A stretch of DNA of 25,624 bases from a virus, in IMG/VR virus record IMGVR_UViG_3300030106_001688, positions 1 to 25,624 of that record; one strand, 5' to 3'. Each line of letters begins with the position of its first letter. Position 1 is the stretch's first letter. The notes under the pieces were generated by a model. It was not told the DNA's origin. It did not search any database and saw nothing but the letters and a program-made list of their open reading frames with translations. The translations under genes were made by a program, and so were the position numbers. Below are positions 1 to 6,540 of the stretch, in pieces.

Positions 1-117
1 GGGTCTTGTCCTACTCTAGCAGAGGTACGCAAGCGAGACCCGACAATGAACGAAAGCAAGTACGCATCCTACAAGCGAGGATGGCTACAAGTTAAAAACA
101 AAAAAGAAACCAAGTGA
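1..117 (+). CDS. C-terminal fragment of an unknown small protein (cut by window edge)
   Basis: Frame 1 is open from the first base to a TGA at 115-117, giving 38 residues rich in Lys, Arg and Glu and ending in KKETK. An in-frame ATG at 46 could start a 23-residue peptide, but it has no convincing Shine-Dalgarno sequence. The reading frame therefore more likely belongs to a gene that begins before the window. It points the same way as the replication genes that follow, and a 60-bp gap separates it from the next gene. I do not recognise it, and the fragment is too short for a function call. Confidence 0.4.
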   Translation, partial: GSCPTLAEVRKRDPTMNESKYASYKRGWLQVKNKKETK

Positions 118-177
118 GCAGCCTAGCCTTAATACCAGTTCCTTCTAGTTTAGCTACTTACTATAGGAGTAAACACA

Positions 178-474
178 ATGAGTAAGAATAAGGGAGGTTG
201 GGATAAATTTATGGCTGATGAGAGTTTATTTGATTTGAAGGTACGTAAACTAATTGTCAAACGGTTAGAACCGTTTATGGAAAGTTTAAATATTGAAAGC
301 GATGAAGAGCTACTTATTGCTTGTGTTTCATTGCTAACAACTTCAATCAGATTGTTGTACCAACTAGGTTTAAGTAGAGAAGAAGTCGAACACAAATTAC
401 TCAACACACTGGATCTTGTTTGGGTAATTTCTGAGTTAGTAGATTCAATGCCAACTGATGGGAATATACACTAA
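178..474 (+). CDS. Hypothetical 98-residue helical protein
   Basis: The 98-residue ORF starts with ATG eight bases after a clear AGGAG Shine-Dalgarno (165-169). The composition suggests a mostly helical, acidic, soluble protein, with no signal peptide, cysteines or obvious motif. A hydrophobic helical stretch (LLIACVSLLTTSIRLLYQLG) lies at about residues 45-64 and could be a dimer interface. Its TAA overlaps the ATG of the next small ORF (TAATG), so the two are probably translationally coupled. I do not recognise the family. Its place at the head of the rightward block suggests an early phage gene of unknown role. Confidence 0.7.
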   Translation: MSKNKGGWDKFMADESLFDLKVRKLIVKRLEPFMESLNIESDEELLIACVSLLTTSIRLLYQLGLSREEVEHKLLNTLDLVWVISELVDSMPTDGNIH

Positions 475-599
475 TGGAAATAACTATAAAGCTCGATGAC
501 CATGATACAAACGATAAGCATGTTGATAAGTTTTTGAAACTTTTGGAGAGGCTTATAATCATATTAGAAGATGAACCGGAGGGTGGTGATGACGGATGA
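474..599 (+). CDS. Small acidic protein, 41 residues
   Basis: A short ORF starts at the ATG that overlaps the previous stop codon (TAATG) and ends with TGA at 597-599, after the start of the next gene at 589. It encodes 41 residues with an Asp/His-rich N-terminal part, a leucine/isoleucine-rich helix (FLKLLERLIIILEDE) and an acidic C-terminal tail. The stop/start overlaps on both sides fit a coupled operon and are the main reason to accept such a short gene. There is no recognisable domain. It could be a small binding partner or inhibitor, but that is only a guess. Confidence 0.5.
   Translation: MEITIKLDDHDTNDKHVDKFLKLLERLIIILEDEPEGGDDG
578..583 (+). promoter_or_regulatory. Shine-Dalgarno GGAGGG that decides the zinc-ribbon start
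   Basis: GGAGGG lies five bases before the ATG at 589. The alternative in-frame ATG at 571 lies upstream of this site and has no good ribosome-binding sequence of its own. The start at 589 is therefore preferred. Confidence 0.6.
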
Positions 600-768
600 T
601 TTACGTACGAACACTTGTCCTAAATGTAAAGCTACATCTGAGCAAGTGCTTAACATGGAGACAGGTAAACGAGTCGGTTGGTACTGTTTGAAGTGCCACC
701 ATTTTGAAGAAGCCATATTGCGTGAAACAGTTATAACAGAAGCTGACATAAAGAAAGTACATATATAA
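589..768 (+). CDS. Small zinc-ribbon protein
   Basis: The 59-residue product has two CxxC knuckles, C10-P-K-C13 and C33-L-K-C36 followed by two histidines, separated by 19 residues. This is the layout of a zinc ribbon. Single zinc ribbons of this size occur in phages as transcription or translation modulators or as replication accessory proteins, but nothing here picks one of these. The start at 589 is preferred over 571 because of the GGAGGG just upstream. It overlaps the preceding 41-residue ORF by 11 bases and ends 10 bases before the nuclease gene. I am confident in the metal-binding fold but not in the function. Confidence 0.7.
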   Translation: MTDDLRTNTCPKCKATSEQVLNMETGKRVGWYCLKCHHFEEAILRETVITEADIKKVHI

Positions 769-778
769 GGAGAGGAAC

Positions 779-1201
779 ATGTTATATGAATACAAATGTA
801 TTATTCGATCTATTACAGACGGTGATGGGCTACGTGTGGACATCGACTTGGGTTTTGGTGTTGTGCTGCGTGGTGATGATGGCAGGGGCGTTAACATTCG
901 CCTTTTTGGAATTGACGCACCCGAATCTCGCACACGAAATAAACAGGAGAAACTACATGGCTTACTCGCAAAACAATGCCTCATCAAGGAATGTAAAGTT
1001 GGAGAAACATATATCCTTAGAACGAAAGAGAGGGGCAAGTTTGGTCGATGGTTGGGAGACATCAAAACGTCAAAGGGATGGATTACGAAGTTCCTTCTCC
1101 AAGCAAAGCTGGCTGTCCCGTACGAAGGACAGAATAAAAAAGCAATTAAAGAAGCTCACGAAAAGAACCGACAAGAACTAGTGAAGATGGGGTTACTATG
1201 A
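779..1201 (+). CDS. Thermonuclease-like (SNase family) endonuclease
   Basis: The 140-residue protein matches the staphylococcal nuclease fold (Ca2+-dependent phosphodiester hydrolysis of DNA or RNA). Visible signatures are the ITDGDGLRVDID start of the barrel (residues 12-23), RLFGIDAPES (41-50) and GKFGRWLGDI (86-95). By alignment, R41, E49 and R90 correspond to catalytic Arg35, Glu43 and Arg87 of the S. aureus enzyme, so it should be active. There is no signal peptide, unlike secreted SNases, so it probably acts in the infected cell, perhaps in host DNA breakdown or recombination. The start is supported by AGGAG at 768-772. It shares ATGA with the next gene. A fully overlapping frame (786-1181) is treated as a shadow. 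Confidence 0.85.
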   Translation: MLYEYKCIIRSITDGDGLRVDIDLGFGVVLRGDDGRGVNIRLFGIDAPESRTRNKQEKLHGLLAKQCLIKECKVGETYILRTKERGKFGRWLGDIKTSKGWITKFLLQAKLAVPYEGQNKKAIKEAHEKNRQELVKMGLL

Positions 1202-1500
1202 AACTACTTACTATACTAACAGCAATTACATTTTATTTGGTTTCACCTGTAACTGTGGCCGAGTGTCACTACTTATGGGTAGACCATGATTACAATCCAA
1301 GCACTCCTCCTATACAGAAACAAGTCTGTGAATCCCCCATAGACTTACCTGCATTGCCTGATATATCCACACCTCCTATTCAAACACCAACAGTCCCACC
1401 TATCTCTTCGCCTTATATACCACCTATTGGTAATACTAGTTGTCGAGATGAGTTGGTATACCGAGATGGCGAATGGGTTACCGAGATGGTTTGTTACTAA
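1198..1500 (+). CDS. Secreted proline-rich four-cysteine protein
   Basis: The 100-residue product begins with a typical Sec signal peptide: M-K-L-L, a hydrophobic core, and probable cleavage after VTVA at residue 21. The mature part has C23, C44, C82 and C99, enough for two disulfides. Between them is a proline-rich linker with repeated TPP/VPP/IPPI motifs (about residues 34-78). The residue before C23 is Glu, so there is no proper lipobox and it is probably a soluble periplasmic or exported protein rather than a lipoprotein. It is coupled to the nuclease gene by an ATGA overlap and sits directly before the DNA polymerase. This is an odd place for an envelope protein. Possible roles are superinfection exclusion or inhibition of an envelope enzyme; neither is shown by the sequence. 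Confidence 0.7.
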   Translation: MKLLTILTAITFYLVSPVTVAECHYLWVDHDYNPSTPPIQKQVCESPIDLPALPDISTPPIQTPTVPPISSPYIPPIGNTSCRDELVYRDGEWVTEMVCY

Positions 1501-1503
1501 GGA
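1499..1503 (+). promoter_or_regulatory. Shine-Dalgarno AAGGA for DNA polymerase
   Basis: AAGGA is separated by five bases (TGAGT) from the ATG at 1509. The other in-frame starts fit less well: the ATG at 1503 overlaps this element, and the one at 1473 lies inside the upstream gene. Translation of the polymerase most likely begins at 1509. Confidence 0.5.
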
Positions 1504-1508
1504 TGAGT

Positions 1509-3371
1509 ATGGACATAATAACTGTAGATTTTGAAACTTATTACAGTAGGCAGTTTTCTTTAAGTAAGTTGACTACTGAACAGTATATCCGACGACCTGA
1601 TTTTGAAGTCATTGGGTTGGGGGTGAAGGTGAACAATGGACAGACAGTTTGGTTAAGTGGAGAACATGATGCTATCAAAGAATACCTCCACAAAAACTAT
1701 GACTGGGAGAACAGTGCTTTACTGGCTCATAACACTATGTTCGATGGTGCTATTCTTAGTTGGATCTTTGATATTCACCCTAAGTTACTACTTGATACAT
1801 TGTGTATGGCGCGTGGGTTACACGGTGTGGAAGTGGGTGGCTCACTGAAACATCTTTCTGAGATGTACGGTATTGGTGAAAAAGGGGATGAGGTAGTCAA
1901 CGCTCTGGATATGCGACGTAAAGATTTTACTGAAGAAGGGCTTTCCAAGTACGGCGACTATTGCATACAAGATGTAGAACTGACGTATAAGTTGTTTGCC
2001 ATATTCATAAAAGTGTTCCCCAAGAAAGAACTCAAAGTTATTGATATGACCCTGCGTATGTTTGTAGAGCCTAAACTGAAATTAGATGTGGCTAAACTGG
2101 AGGATCACTTAGACACGCTGCAAGAACAGAAAGAAAAGCTTTTAGAAGAATGTGGGATTGAGAAAGAAGAGCTGATGTCCAATCCTAAGTTTGCTTCTGC
2201 GTTGGAAACATTAGGAGTTACACCTCCTCTGAAAACAAGTGTGCGTACAGGCAAAGAAACGTTTGCCTTTGCTAAAAACGATGAAGCTTTCAAAGCCTTA
2301 CAGGAACATGACGATGCGCGAGTGCAAGCCCTAGTAGCTGCACGGATAGGTTTGAAGAGCACCCTAGAAGAAACACGTACTGAAAGGTTCATTAGTATTG
2401 GACTGGGTGGAGCTTTACCCGTCCCTATTCGATACTACGCTGCCCATACAGGGAGGTGGGGAGGGTTAGATAAAGTAAATTTACAGAACCTACCCTCACG
2501 AGGACCAAACGCGAAAGTGTTGAAGTCCTGTATTTGCGCTCCTGACGGCTACACTTTAATCGAAGCTGACTCTGCACAGATAGAAGCACGAGTGCTGGCG
2601 TGGTTAGCGGAACAAAATGACCTAGTGACTGCCTTTGAAAAAGACGAAGATGTTTATAAGAAAATGGCGGCAAGCATTTACAACAAGAAGGTAGAGGAGA
2701 TTGACAGCGCCCAGCGTTTTATTGGTAAGACCACAATTTTAGGGGCTGGTTACGGGATGGGGGCAGTACGATTTCGAGCACAACTTTTAGGTATGGGTGT
2801 AGAGGTTGACGAAAAAGAATGTCAGCGCATTGTTAAGGTGTACAGAGATACCAACAGTAATATAACTAAGTTGTGGAGGGCAGCTCAAACTGTTTTGGGT
2901 GGGATGTTACAGAATAATAACCACGTACTTGGTCGTAAAAAAGTACTTACGGTGATGTCCGAAGTTAATGGTATCCGTCTACCTTCTAACTTAATTATGC
3001 GCTATGAAGATCTTAAATCTGAGACTACGGAAACAGGTACAGAGTACTCGTATAAGACTAGACGAGGGCGCGTTAATATTTACGGGGGTAAGGTAATAGA
3101 GAACGTATGCCAAGGTATTGCGCGTTGTATCATGTCAGACCAGATGTTAAGGATATCAAAAAGATACCCTATTTTACTTACTGTACACGACTCTGTGGTA
3201 TGCTGTGTCCCAGATAACGAAGTTGACGAGGCTGCGGCGTACGTTGATTCGTGTATGCGTTACACACCGGACTGGGCAGAGGGACTTCCAGTGCGTGGTG
3301 ACGTGGATGTAGGAAAAAACTATGGAGAATGTACAACATGGGTAAACCCGCATGGTCTTTTAGTGGCTTAA
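1509..3371 (+). CDS. polA: Family A DNA polymerase with 3'-5' exonuclease domain
   Basis: The 620-residue replicative polymerase contains the exonuclease motifs D7-x-E9 (VDFET), N..FD79 (HNTMFDG) and Y151-xxx-D155, so proofreading should be active. The polymerase motifs are also present. Motif A is DSAQIEAR with D354. Motif B is R403-xxx-K407-xxx-L411-G-xx-Y415-G. Motif C is VHDS with D561. Both catalytic aspartates are present. Two positions are unusual: the residue equivalent to E. coli Pol I Phe762 is Leu (L411, codon 2739-2741), and the usual HDE of motif C is HDS. There is no 5'-nuclease domain, as is common in phage PolA. The start at 1509 follows AAGGA at the right spacing; 1503 and 1473 are alternatives. 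The 3' end overlaps the PD-(D/E)XK nuclease gene. Confidence 0.96.
   Translation: MDIITVDFETYYSRQFSLSKLTTEQYIRRPDFEVIGLGVKVNNGQTVWLSGEHDAIKEYLHKNYDWENSALLAHNTMFDGAILSWIFDIHPKLLLDTLCMARGLHGVEVGGSLKHLSEMYGIGEKGDEVVNALDMRRKDFTEEGLSKYGDYCIQDVELTYKLFAIFIKVFPKKELKVIDMTLRMFVEPKLKLDVAKLEDHLDTLQEQKEKLLEECGIEKEELMSNPKFASALETLGVTPPLKTSVRTGKETFAFAKNDEAFKALQEHDDARVQALVAARIGLKSTLEETRTERFISIGLGGALPVPIRYYAAHTGRWGGLDKVNLQNLPSRGPNAKVLKSCICAPDGYTLIEADSAQIEARVLAWLAEQNDLVTAFEKDEDVYKKMAASIYNKKVEEIDSAQRFIGKTTILGAGYGMGAVRFRAQLLGMGVEVDEKECQRIVKVYRDTNSNITKLWRAAQTVLGGMLQNNNHVLGRKKVLTVMSEVNGIRLPSNLIMRYEDLKSETTETGTEYSYKTRRGRVNIYGGKVIENVCQGIARCIMSDQMLRISKRYPILLTVHDSVVCCVPDNEVDEAAAYVDSCMRYTPDWAEGLPVRGDVDVGKNYGECTTWVNPHGLLVA
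3324..3327 (+). promoter_or_regulatory. Shine-Dalgarno GGAG that decides the nuclease start
   Basis: GGAG lies 10 bases before the ATG at 3338 but only one base before the in-frame ATG at 3329, which is too close for initiation. The start at 3338 is therefore favoured. The site lies inside the polymerase coding sequence. Confidence 0.45.
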
Positions 3372-4015
3372 AGACATTTGAGCAATGCCCTAAAAAATAC
3401 TACCACACTAAAGTAGTGAAGGATTACGAAGAAGATTTTAATACGGAAGCCATACTTTATGGTAACGAGTTTCACGAAGCGGCAGAACAATATGTAAGCG
3501 GTGAAGTGGAGGAACTAGACCCGCGTTTTGATTATGCGTTAGCCGCGCTTAATAAACTAAAGGCCATGAAAGGTGAGAAACTTTGTGAGTACAAAATGGG
3601 GTTGACTGAAAACTTTGAGCCTTGTGGGTTTTTTGATAGTGACGTGTGGTTTAGAGGTGTTTCTGATTTAACCATATTAGATAGAGAAAACGGTGTAGCT
3701 AGAGTCATTGACTATAAGACGGGTAAGTCTGCTAAGTATGCAGATACAGGACAACTAGAGTTAATGGCGTTAGCTACATTTAAACATTTTCCAGAAATTA
3801 AAATAGTAAAGACTGGGTTGTTTTTTGTTGTATGCAACGCCTTCATTAAAGAAACGTACGTAATAAAAAATGAGGCTACGTTGTGGAAAAAATGGCTTGA
3901 AAAGTATGGGAAGTTAGAGAAAGCGTTAGAGGTAGATGTTTGGAACGCTAACCCTACAGGGTTGTGTCGCGCTTGGTGCGTGGTACTTGAATGTCCACAT
4001 AACGGGAAGAGGTGA
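3338..4015 (+). CDS. PD-(D/E)XK exonuclease, RecB/Cas4-like
   Basis: The 225-residue protein has the ordered motifs of the RecB/Cas4 branch of PD-(D/E)XK nucleases. These are SFSGLKTFEQCP at the N-terminus, the GNEFHE histidine (H46), D110 in GVSDLT, the catalytic D125-Y-K127 in VIDYKTGK, and Q-LELMAL after it. Cysteine C17 together with C210, C214 and C219 near the C-terminus (CRAWC..LEC) resembles the four-cysteine Fe-S arrangement of Cas4 and AddB. It probably processes DNA ends during recombination or replication, working with the polymerase and SNF2 helicase. The gene starts inside the end of polA (34-bp overlap), and the GGAG site favours 3338 over 3329. Confidence 0.87.
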   Translation: MGKPAWSFSGLKTFEQCPKKYYHTKVVKDYEEDFNTEAILYGNEFHEAAEQYVSGEVEELDPRFDYALAALNKLKAMKGEKLCEYKMGLTENFEPCGFFDSDVWFRGVSDLTILDRENGVARVIDYKTGKSAKYADTGQLELMALATFKHFPEIKIVKTGLFFVVCNAFIKETYVIKNEATLWKKWLEKYGKLEKALEVDVWNANPTGLCRAWCVVLECPHNGKR

Positions 4016-4017
4016 AT

Positions 4018-4287
4018 ATGCCGTATAAAAATCCTAAAGATAGAAAGAAACAAGTTAACAAACCTAAGAACAGTAAAGCGTTTAAAGCACGTATGGAACG
4101 TCAACGTGCAAGACAAAAAATGGATAGAGAGGGTGTTGATAAAAACAAAAACGGCAAAGCCGATAAGCGGGAAGGGAAAGACATCAGCCACAAAAAAGCT
4201 TTGAGTAAAGGTGGTAAAAACAAAGACGGTGTGAAGATAGAAAGCCGTAGTAAAAACCGTTCCAGAAACTACAAGAAAAAGAAATAG
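4018..4287 (+). CDS. Small highly basic HNH-like protein
   Basis: The 89-residue protein is very rich in Lys and Arg. Its C-terminal half (residues 54-83) has the pattern DISHKKALSKGGKN followed by SRSKNRSR. This resembles the compact HNH endonuclease-like proteins common in phages, where D/S-H-xxP-L-S-x-GG-x-N is followed by a second Asn. H58, N68 and N80 would be the candidate metal and catalytic residues. The expected Asp before the histidine is Ser, the Pro is Ala, and the Asn usually found in the NLR-type strand is missing (KDGVKI). It may be a weak or inactive nuclease serving as a DNA-binding protein. ATG 4018 with AGAGG at 4008-4012 is preferred over the GTG at 4012. Confidence 0.6.
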   Translation: MPYKNPKDRKKQVNKPKNSKAFKARMERQRARQKMDREGVDKNKNGKADKREGKDISHKKALSKGGKNKDGVKIESRSKNRSRNYKKKK

Positions 4288-4289
4288 AT

Positions 4290-5837
4290 ATGCAAATAGT
4301 AGATAACAGAGGCTTGCTTCTGCGGGTTCGCAATCCCGATAAAATAACAACGGCTATCCCTTCTAGCCAACAAGTCAATAACACTGACGTACTTGTTAGG
4401 TGGGGGGTAGACGAAGCGACAGTACTGAAGAACCTAAACGTTAAGAACGTACCGTCTCCCATTTTAGGCAAGAGTAAATATGATTGGCCCGGAAGGTATA
4501 AACCGTTTGAGCATCAAAAAACTACAGCTTCTTTCCTAACGATGAACCGTAGGTCTTTTTGTTTTAACGAGCAAGGGACGGGCAAAACAGCTAGTGCTAT
4601 TTGGGCTTCGGATTTTCTGATGCAAGAAAACCTTATTAAACGTGTTTTGATAATATGTCCTTTGTCTATCATGGACTCAGCATGGCGGTCTGATTTGTTT
4701 AACTTTGCTATGCACCGCACTGTAGATATTGCACATGGTCCTAAGAAAAAACGCCAAACAATTATCAATGGCGATGCAGAGTACATGATTATTAATTATG
4801 ATGGGGTAGAGATAGTTAAAGATGATATTGCTAGCGGAGGCTTTGATTTAATTATTGTAGATGAAGCTACTCATTATAAAAACGCTCAATCTAAACGCTG
4901 GAAAGTTTTAGCTAGTATTGTAAAACCTGAAACTTGGTTATGGATGATGACCGGAACTCCGGCTGCACAATCCCCAATAGATGCTTATGGTCTAGCTAAA
5001 CTTGTTAATCCTAAATCTGTTCCTAGGTTTTTTGGGTCATTTCGTGAATCGGTAATGCAAAAGGTCTCTCAATTTAAATGGGTTCCCAAACCTAATGCGA
5101 CAGAGACAGTGTTTACCGCACTTCAACCTGCCATACGTTTTACAAAGGAACAGTGTTTAGATTTACCAGAGATGACTTATGTTAAACGTGAAGTAGAACT
5201 CACCCCTCAACAGAAAAAATACTACGATATCTTACGTAAACAAATGATGGCAACTGCGGATGGAGAACAAATTACTGCGGCTAATGCAGCAGTCAACATG
5301 AATAAACTTTTGCAGATTTCATGTGGCGCGGTCTATACCGATAGTGGCGAGACTATCGAGTTTGATATAAAGAATCGGTACAAAGTACTGAAAGAAGTTA
5401 TTAACGAGTCTAGCCAGAAAGTACTTATCTTTGTTCCGTTCAAACACGTCATTGAGTTACTTAAAGAAAAACTCTTTAAAGACGGGATTAGCAACGCTGT
5501 CATTTCAGGAGGGGTGTCAGCTAATCGCAGGACTGAAATATTTAAAGCCTTTCAGAACACGGCCTCACCTAGAGTTCTTATCATACAACCCCAAGCTGCT
5601 GCACATGGAGTCACCCTTACTGCGGCTAACACTATAGTGTGGTGGGGTCCAACGGCTTCACTGGAGACTTACGCTCAAGCTAACGCACGAGTCCATAGGT
5701 CAGGACAGAAGCACCCCTGTACCGTAGTACAGCTTCAAGGACCACCAGTCGAGAGACGGATGTACAGGATGTTAGACGAGCGAATAAACGTGCATACACA
5801 AATAATAGATTTATATAAGGATGTACTTGAATTATAG
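4290..5837 (+). CDS. SNF2-family DNA translocase/helicase
   Basis: The 515-residue superfamily 2 ATPase has all main motifs. These are a Q-like PFEHQKTTASFL, Walker A NEQGTGKT (K99), Walker B IIVDEAT (D191-E192, a DEAT box), motif III MMTGTP (221-224), and the C-terminal RecA-like lobe ending in GVTLTAANTIVWWGP and ARVHRSGQ (R467, R470, Q473). The HRxGQ motif is typical of SNF2 proteins. No separate HNH or HARP domain is fused, and the length is that of a minimal phage SNF2 protein. It likely remodels or unwinds forks and recombination intermediates together with polA and the RecB-like nuclease. The ATG at 4290 is two bases after the previous TAG and has only a weak ribosome site, suggesting coupling. 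Confidence 0.93.
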   Translation: MQIVDNRGLLLRVRNPDKITTAIPSSQQVNNTDVLVRWGVDEATVLKNLNVKNVPSPILGKSKYDWPGRYKPFEHQKTTASFLTMNRRSFCFNEQGTGKTASAIWASDFLMQENLIKRVLIICPLSIMDSAWRSDLFNFAMHRTVDIAHGPKKKRQTIINGDAEYMIINYDGVEIVKDDIASGGFDLIIVDEATHYKNAQSKRWKVLASIVKPETWLWMMTGTPAAQSPIDAYGLAKLVNPKSVPRFFGSFRESVMQKVSQFKWVPKPNATETVFTALQPAIRFTKEQCLDLPEMTYVKREVELTPQQKKYYDILRKQMMATADGEQITAANAAVNMNKLLQISCGAVYTDSGETIEFDIKNRYKVLKEVINESSQKVLIFVPFKHVIELLKEKLFKDGISNAVISGGVSANRRTEIFKAFQNTASPRVLIIQPQAAAHGVTLTAANTIVWWGPTASLETYAQANARVHRSGQKHPCTVVQLQGPPVERRMYRMLDERINVHTQIIDLYKDVLEL

Positions 5838-5855
5838 ATTAAACTGCACTATATT
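5827..5855 (+). promoter_or_regulatory. Candidate sigma70-type promoter
   Basis: TTGAAT (5827-5832, 4/6 match to TTGACA) is followed after 17 bases by TATATT (5850-5855, 5/6 match to TATAAT). It overlaps the end of the SNF2 gene and sits in a 53-bp gap, one of the few gaps in this block. It would drive the genes from 5891 onward. AT-rich phage DNA gives chance matches, so this is tentative. Confidence 0.35.
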
Positions 5856-5890
5856 ATAAGAAACACCATAAAAGTAGGAGATAATTAACC

Positions 5891-6295
5891 ATGACAGACA
5901 CTGTTGTGAGCGCCCTTGACGACTACGTTTCAGTTTACATTAAATTGCGGGACAAGAAGGCTGAGTTAGCAGCAGCTTTTGCAGAGAAAGAAAAAGAGAT
6001 AAACAGACGGCTTGATATCATTAAAGGCCAGTTCTTAGCGCATTGTAAGGAGAACGGAGTAGAGTCTGTGAAGACTTCTTCTGGTACGTTTTGGCGTTCC
6101 CAGAAAACTAGGTTTTGGACGGGAGATTGGGAGGCTTTTAATAATTTTGTATTAGAGCATGAAGCAGTCGATCTTTTAGAGAAACGAATTCATCAGGGAA
6201 ACATGAAACAGTTCCTTGAGGAAAACCCGGAGACATTACCGCCGGGATTAAACACAGATAGTGAATTCACCATTACGGTACGGAGGAAAAAATGA
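5891..6295 (+). CDS. Coiled-coil protein of the replication block, unknown function
   Basis: The 134-residue protein has a long charged helix at about residues 15-50 (LRDKKAELAAAFAEKEKEIN), predicted as coiled coil. A beta-rich part follows, containing SVKTSSGTFWRSQ, a helical stretch with D-W-E-AFNNF, and a C-terminus PPGLNT..FTITVRRKK. The combination of a helical hairpin and a G-T-aromatic beta region recalls small phage proteins of Gam-like or recombination-associated type, but I cannot name the family. The start is backed by TAGGAG about ten bases upstream. It is the first gene after the possible promoter and is coupled to the HTH gene by ATGA with GGAGG before it. Confidence 0.7.
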   Translation: MTDTVVSALDDYVSVYIKLRDKKAELAAAFAEKEKEINRRLDIIKGQFLAHCKENGVESVKTSSGTFWRSQKTRFWTGDWEAFNNFVLEHEAVDLLEKRIHQGNMKQFLEENPETLPPGLNTDSEFTITVRRKK

Positions 6296-6540
6296 GTGAG
6301 TTAGATAATTATGTTCCTGTGGAAGATGTGGCTGACCACCTGTCTGTAAAGGTCAGCACTATTCGGCAGTGGGTGAGTAAGGGGTTTATCCCTAAAACTA
6401 CTTATATAAAAGTGGGTTACACCTACCGATTTAGCATTCCGGCTGTTGTTGAAGCTCTCAAGCAGGAGGGAGTTGGTAAGGAGGGGGATCAAATTACAGA
6501 GCAGTTAGAGTTACCTTTTGATGAGGATGAAGATGTATGA
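6292..6540 (+). CDS. Excisionase/MerR-like helix-turn-helix protein
   Basis: The 82-residue protein has a winged HTH of the excisionase or HTH_17 type at residues 8-55: VEDVADHLSVKVSTIRQWVSKG, then a wing with YTYRFSIPAVVEAL. The C-terminal tail is acidic (ELPFDEDEDV). Such proteins bind DNA to regulate transcription or bend DNA for recombination. No integrase or recombinase is in the window, so a regulatory or replication-related role is as likely as excision. It starts at an ATGA overlap with a strong GGAGG and itself overlaps the next gene by ATGA, so expression is tightly coupled to its neighbours. Confidence 0.78.
   Translation: MSELDNYVPVEDVADHLSVKVSTIRQWVSKGFIPKTTYIKVGYTYRFSIPAVVEALKQEGVGKEGDQITEQLELPFDEDEDV

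Noticed and set aside
601-1065. Minus-strand 154-residue open frame
   Set aside because: It is antisense to the zinc ribbon and SNase genes, which have their own motifs and ribosome sites.
786-1181. A 131-residue frame with a hydrophobic segment and basic tail, fully overlapping the nuclease gene
   Set aside because: The ribosome site spacing favours the start at 779, and the 779 frame carries all SNase catalytic motifs. The overlapping frame resembles a membrane protein by chance composition. Dual coding cannot be excluded without proteomics.
1198-1500. Reading the secreted Pro-rich protein as an Rz1-type spanin
   Set aside because: Rz1 proteins are Pro-rich lipoproteins, but here the residue before the first cysteine is Glu, so there is no lipobox. 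No adjacent Rz-type inner-membrane gene exists.
3712-4350. Minus-strand 212-residue Phe-rich open frame
   Set aside because: It runs antisense to the PD-(D/E)XK and HNH-like genes. Its Phe/Leu-rich make-up comes from the Lys-rich codons on the other strand.
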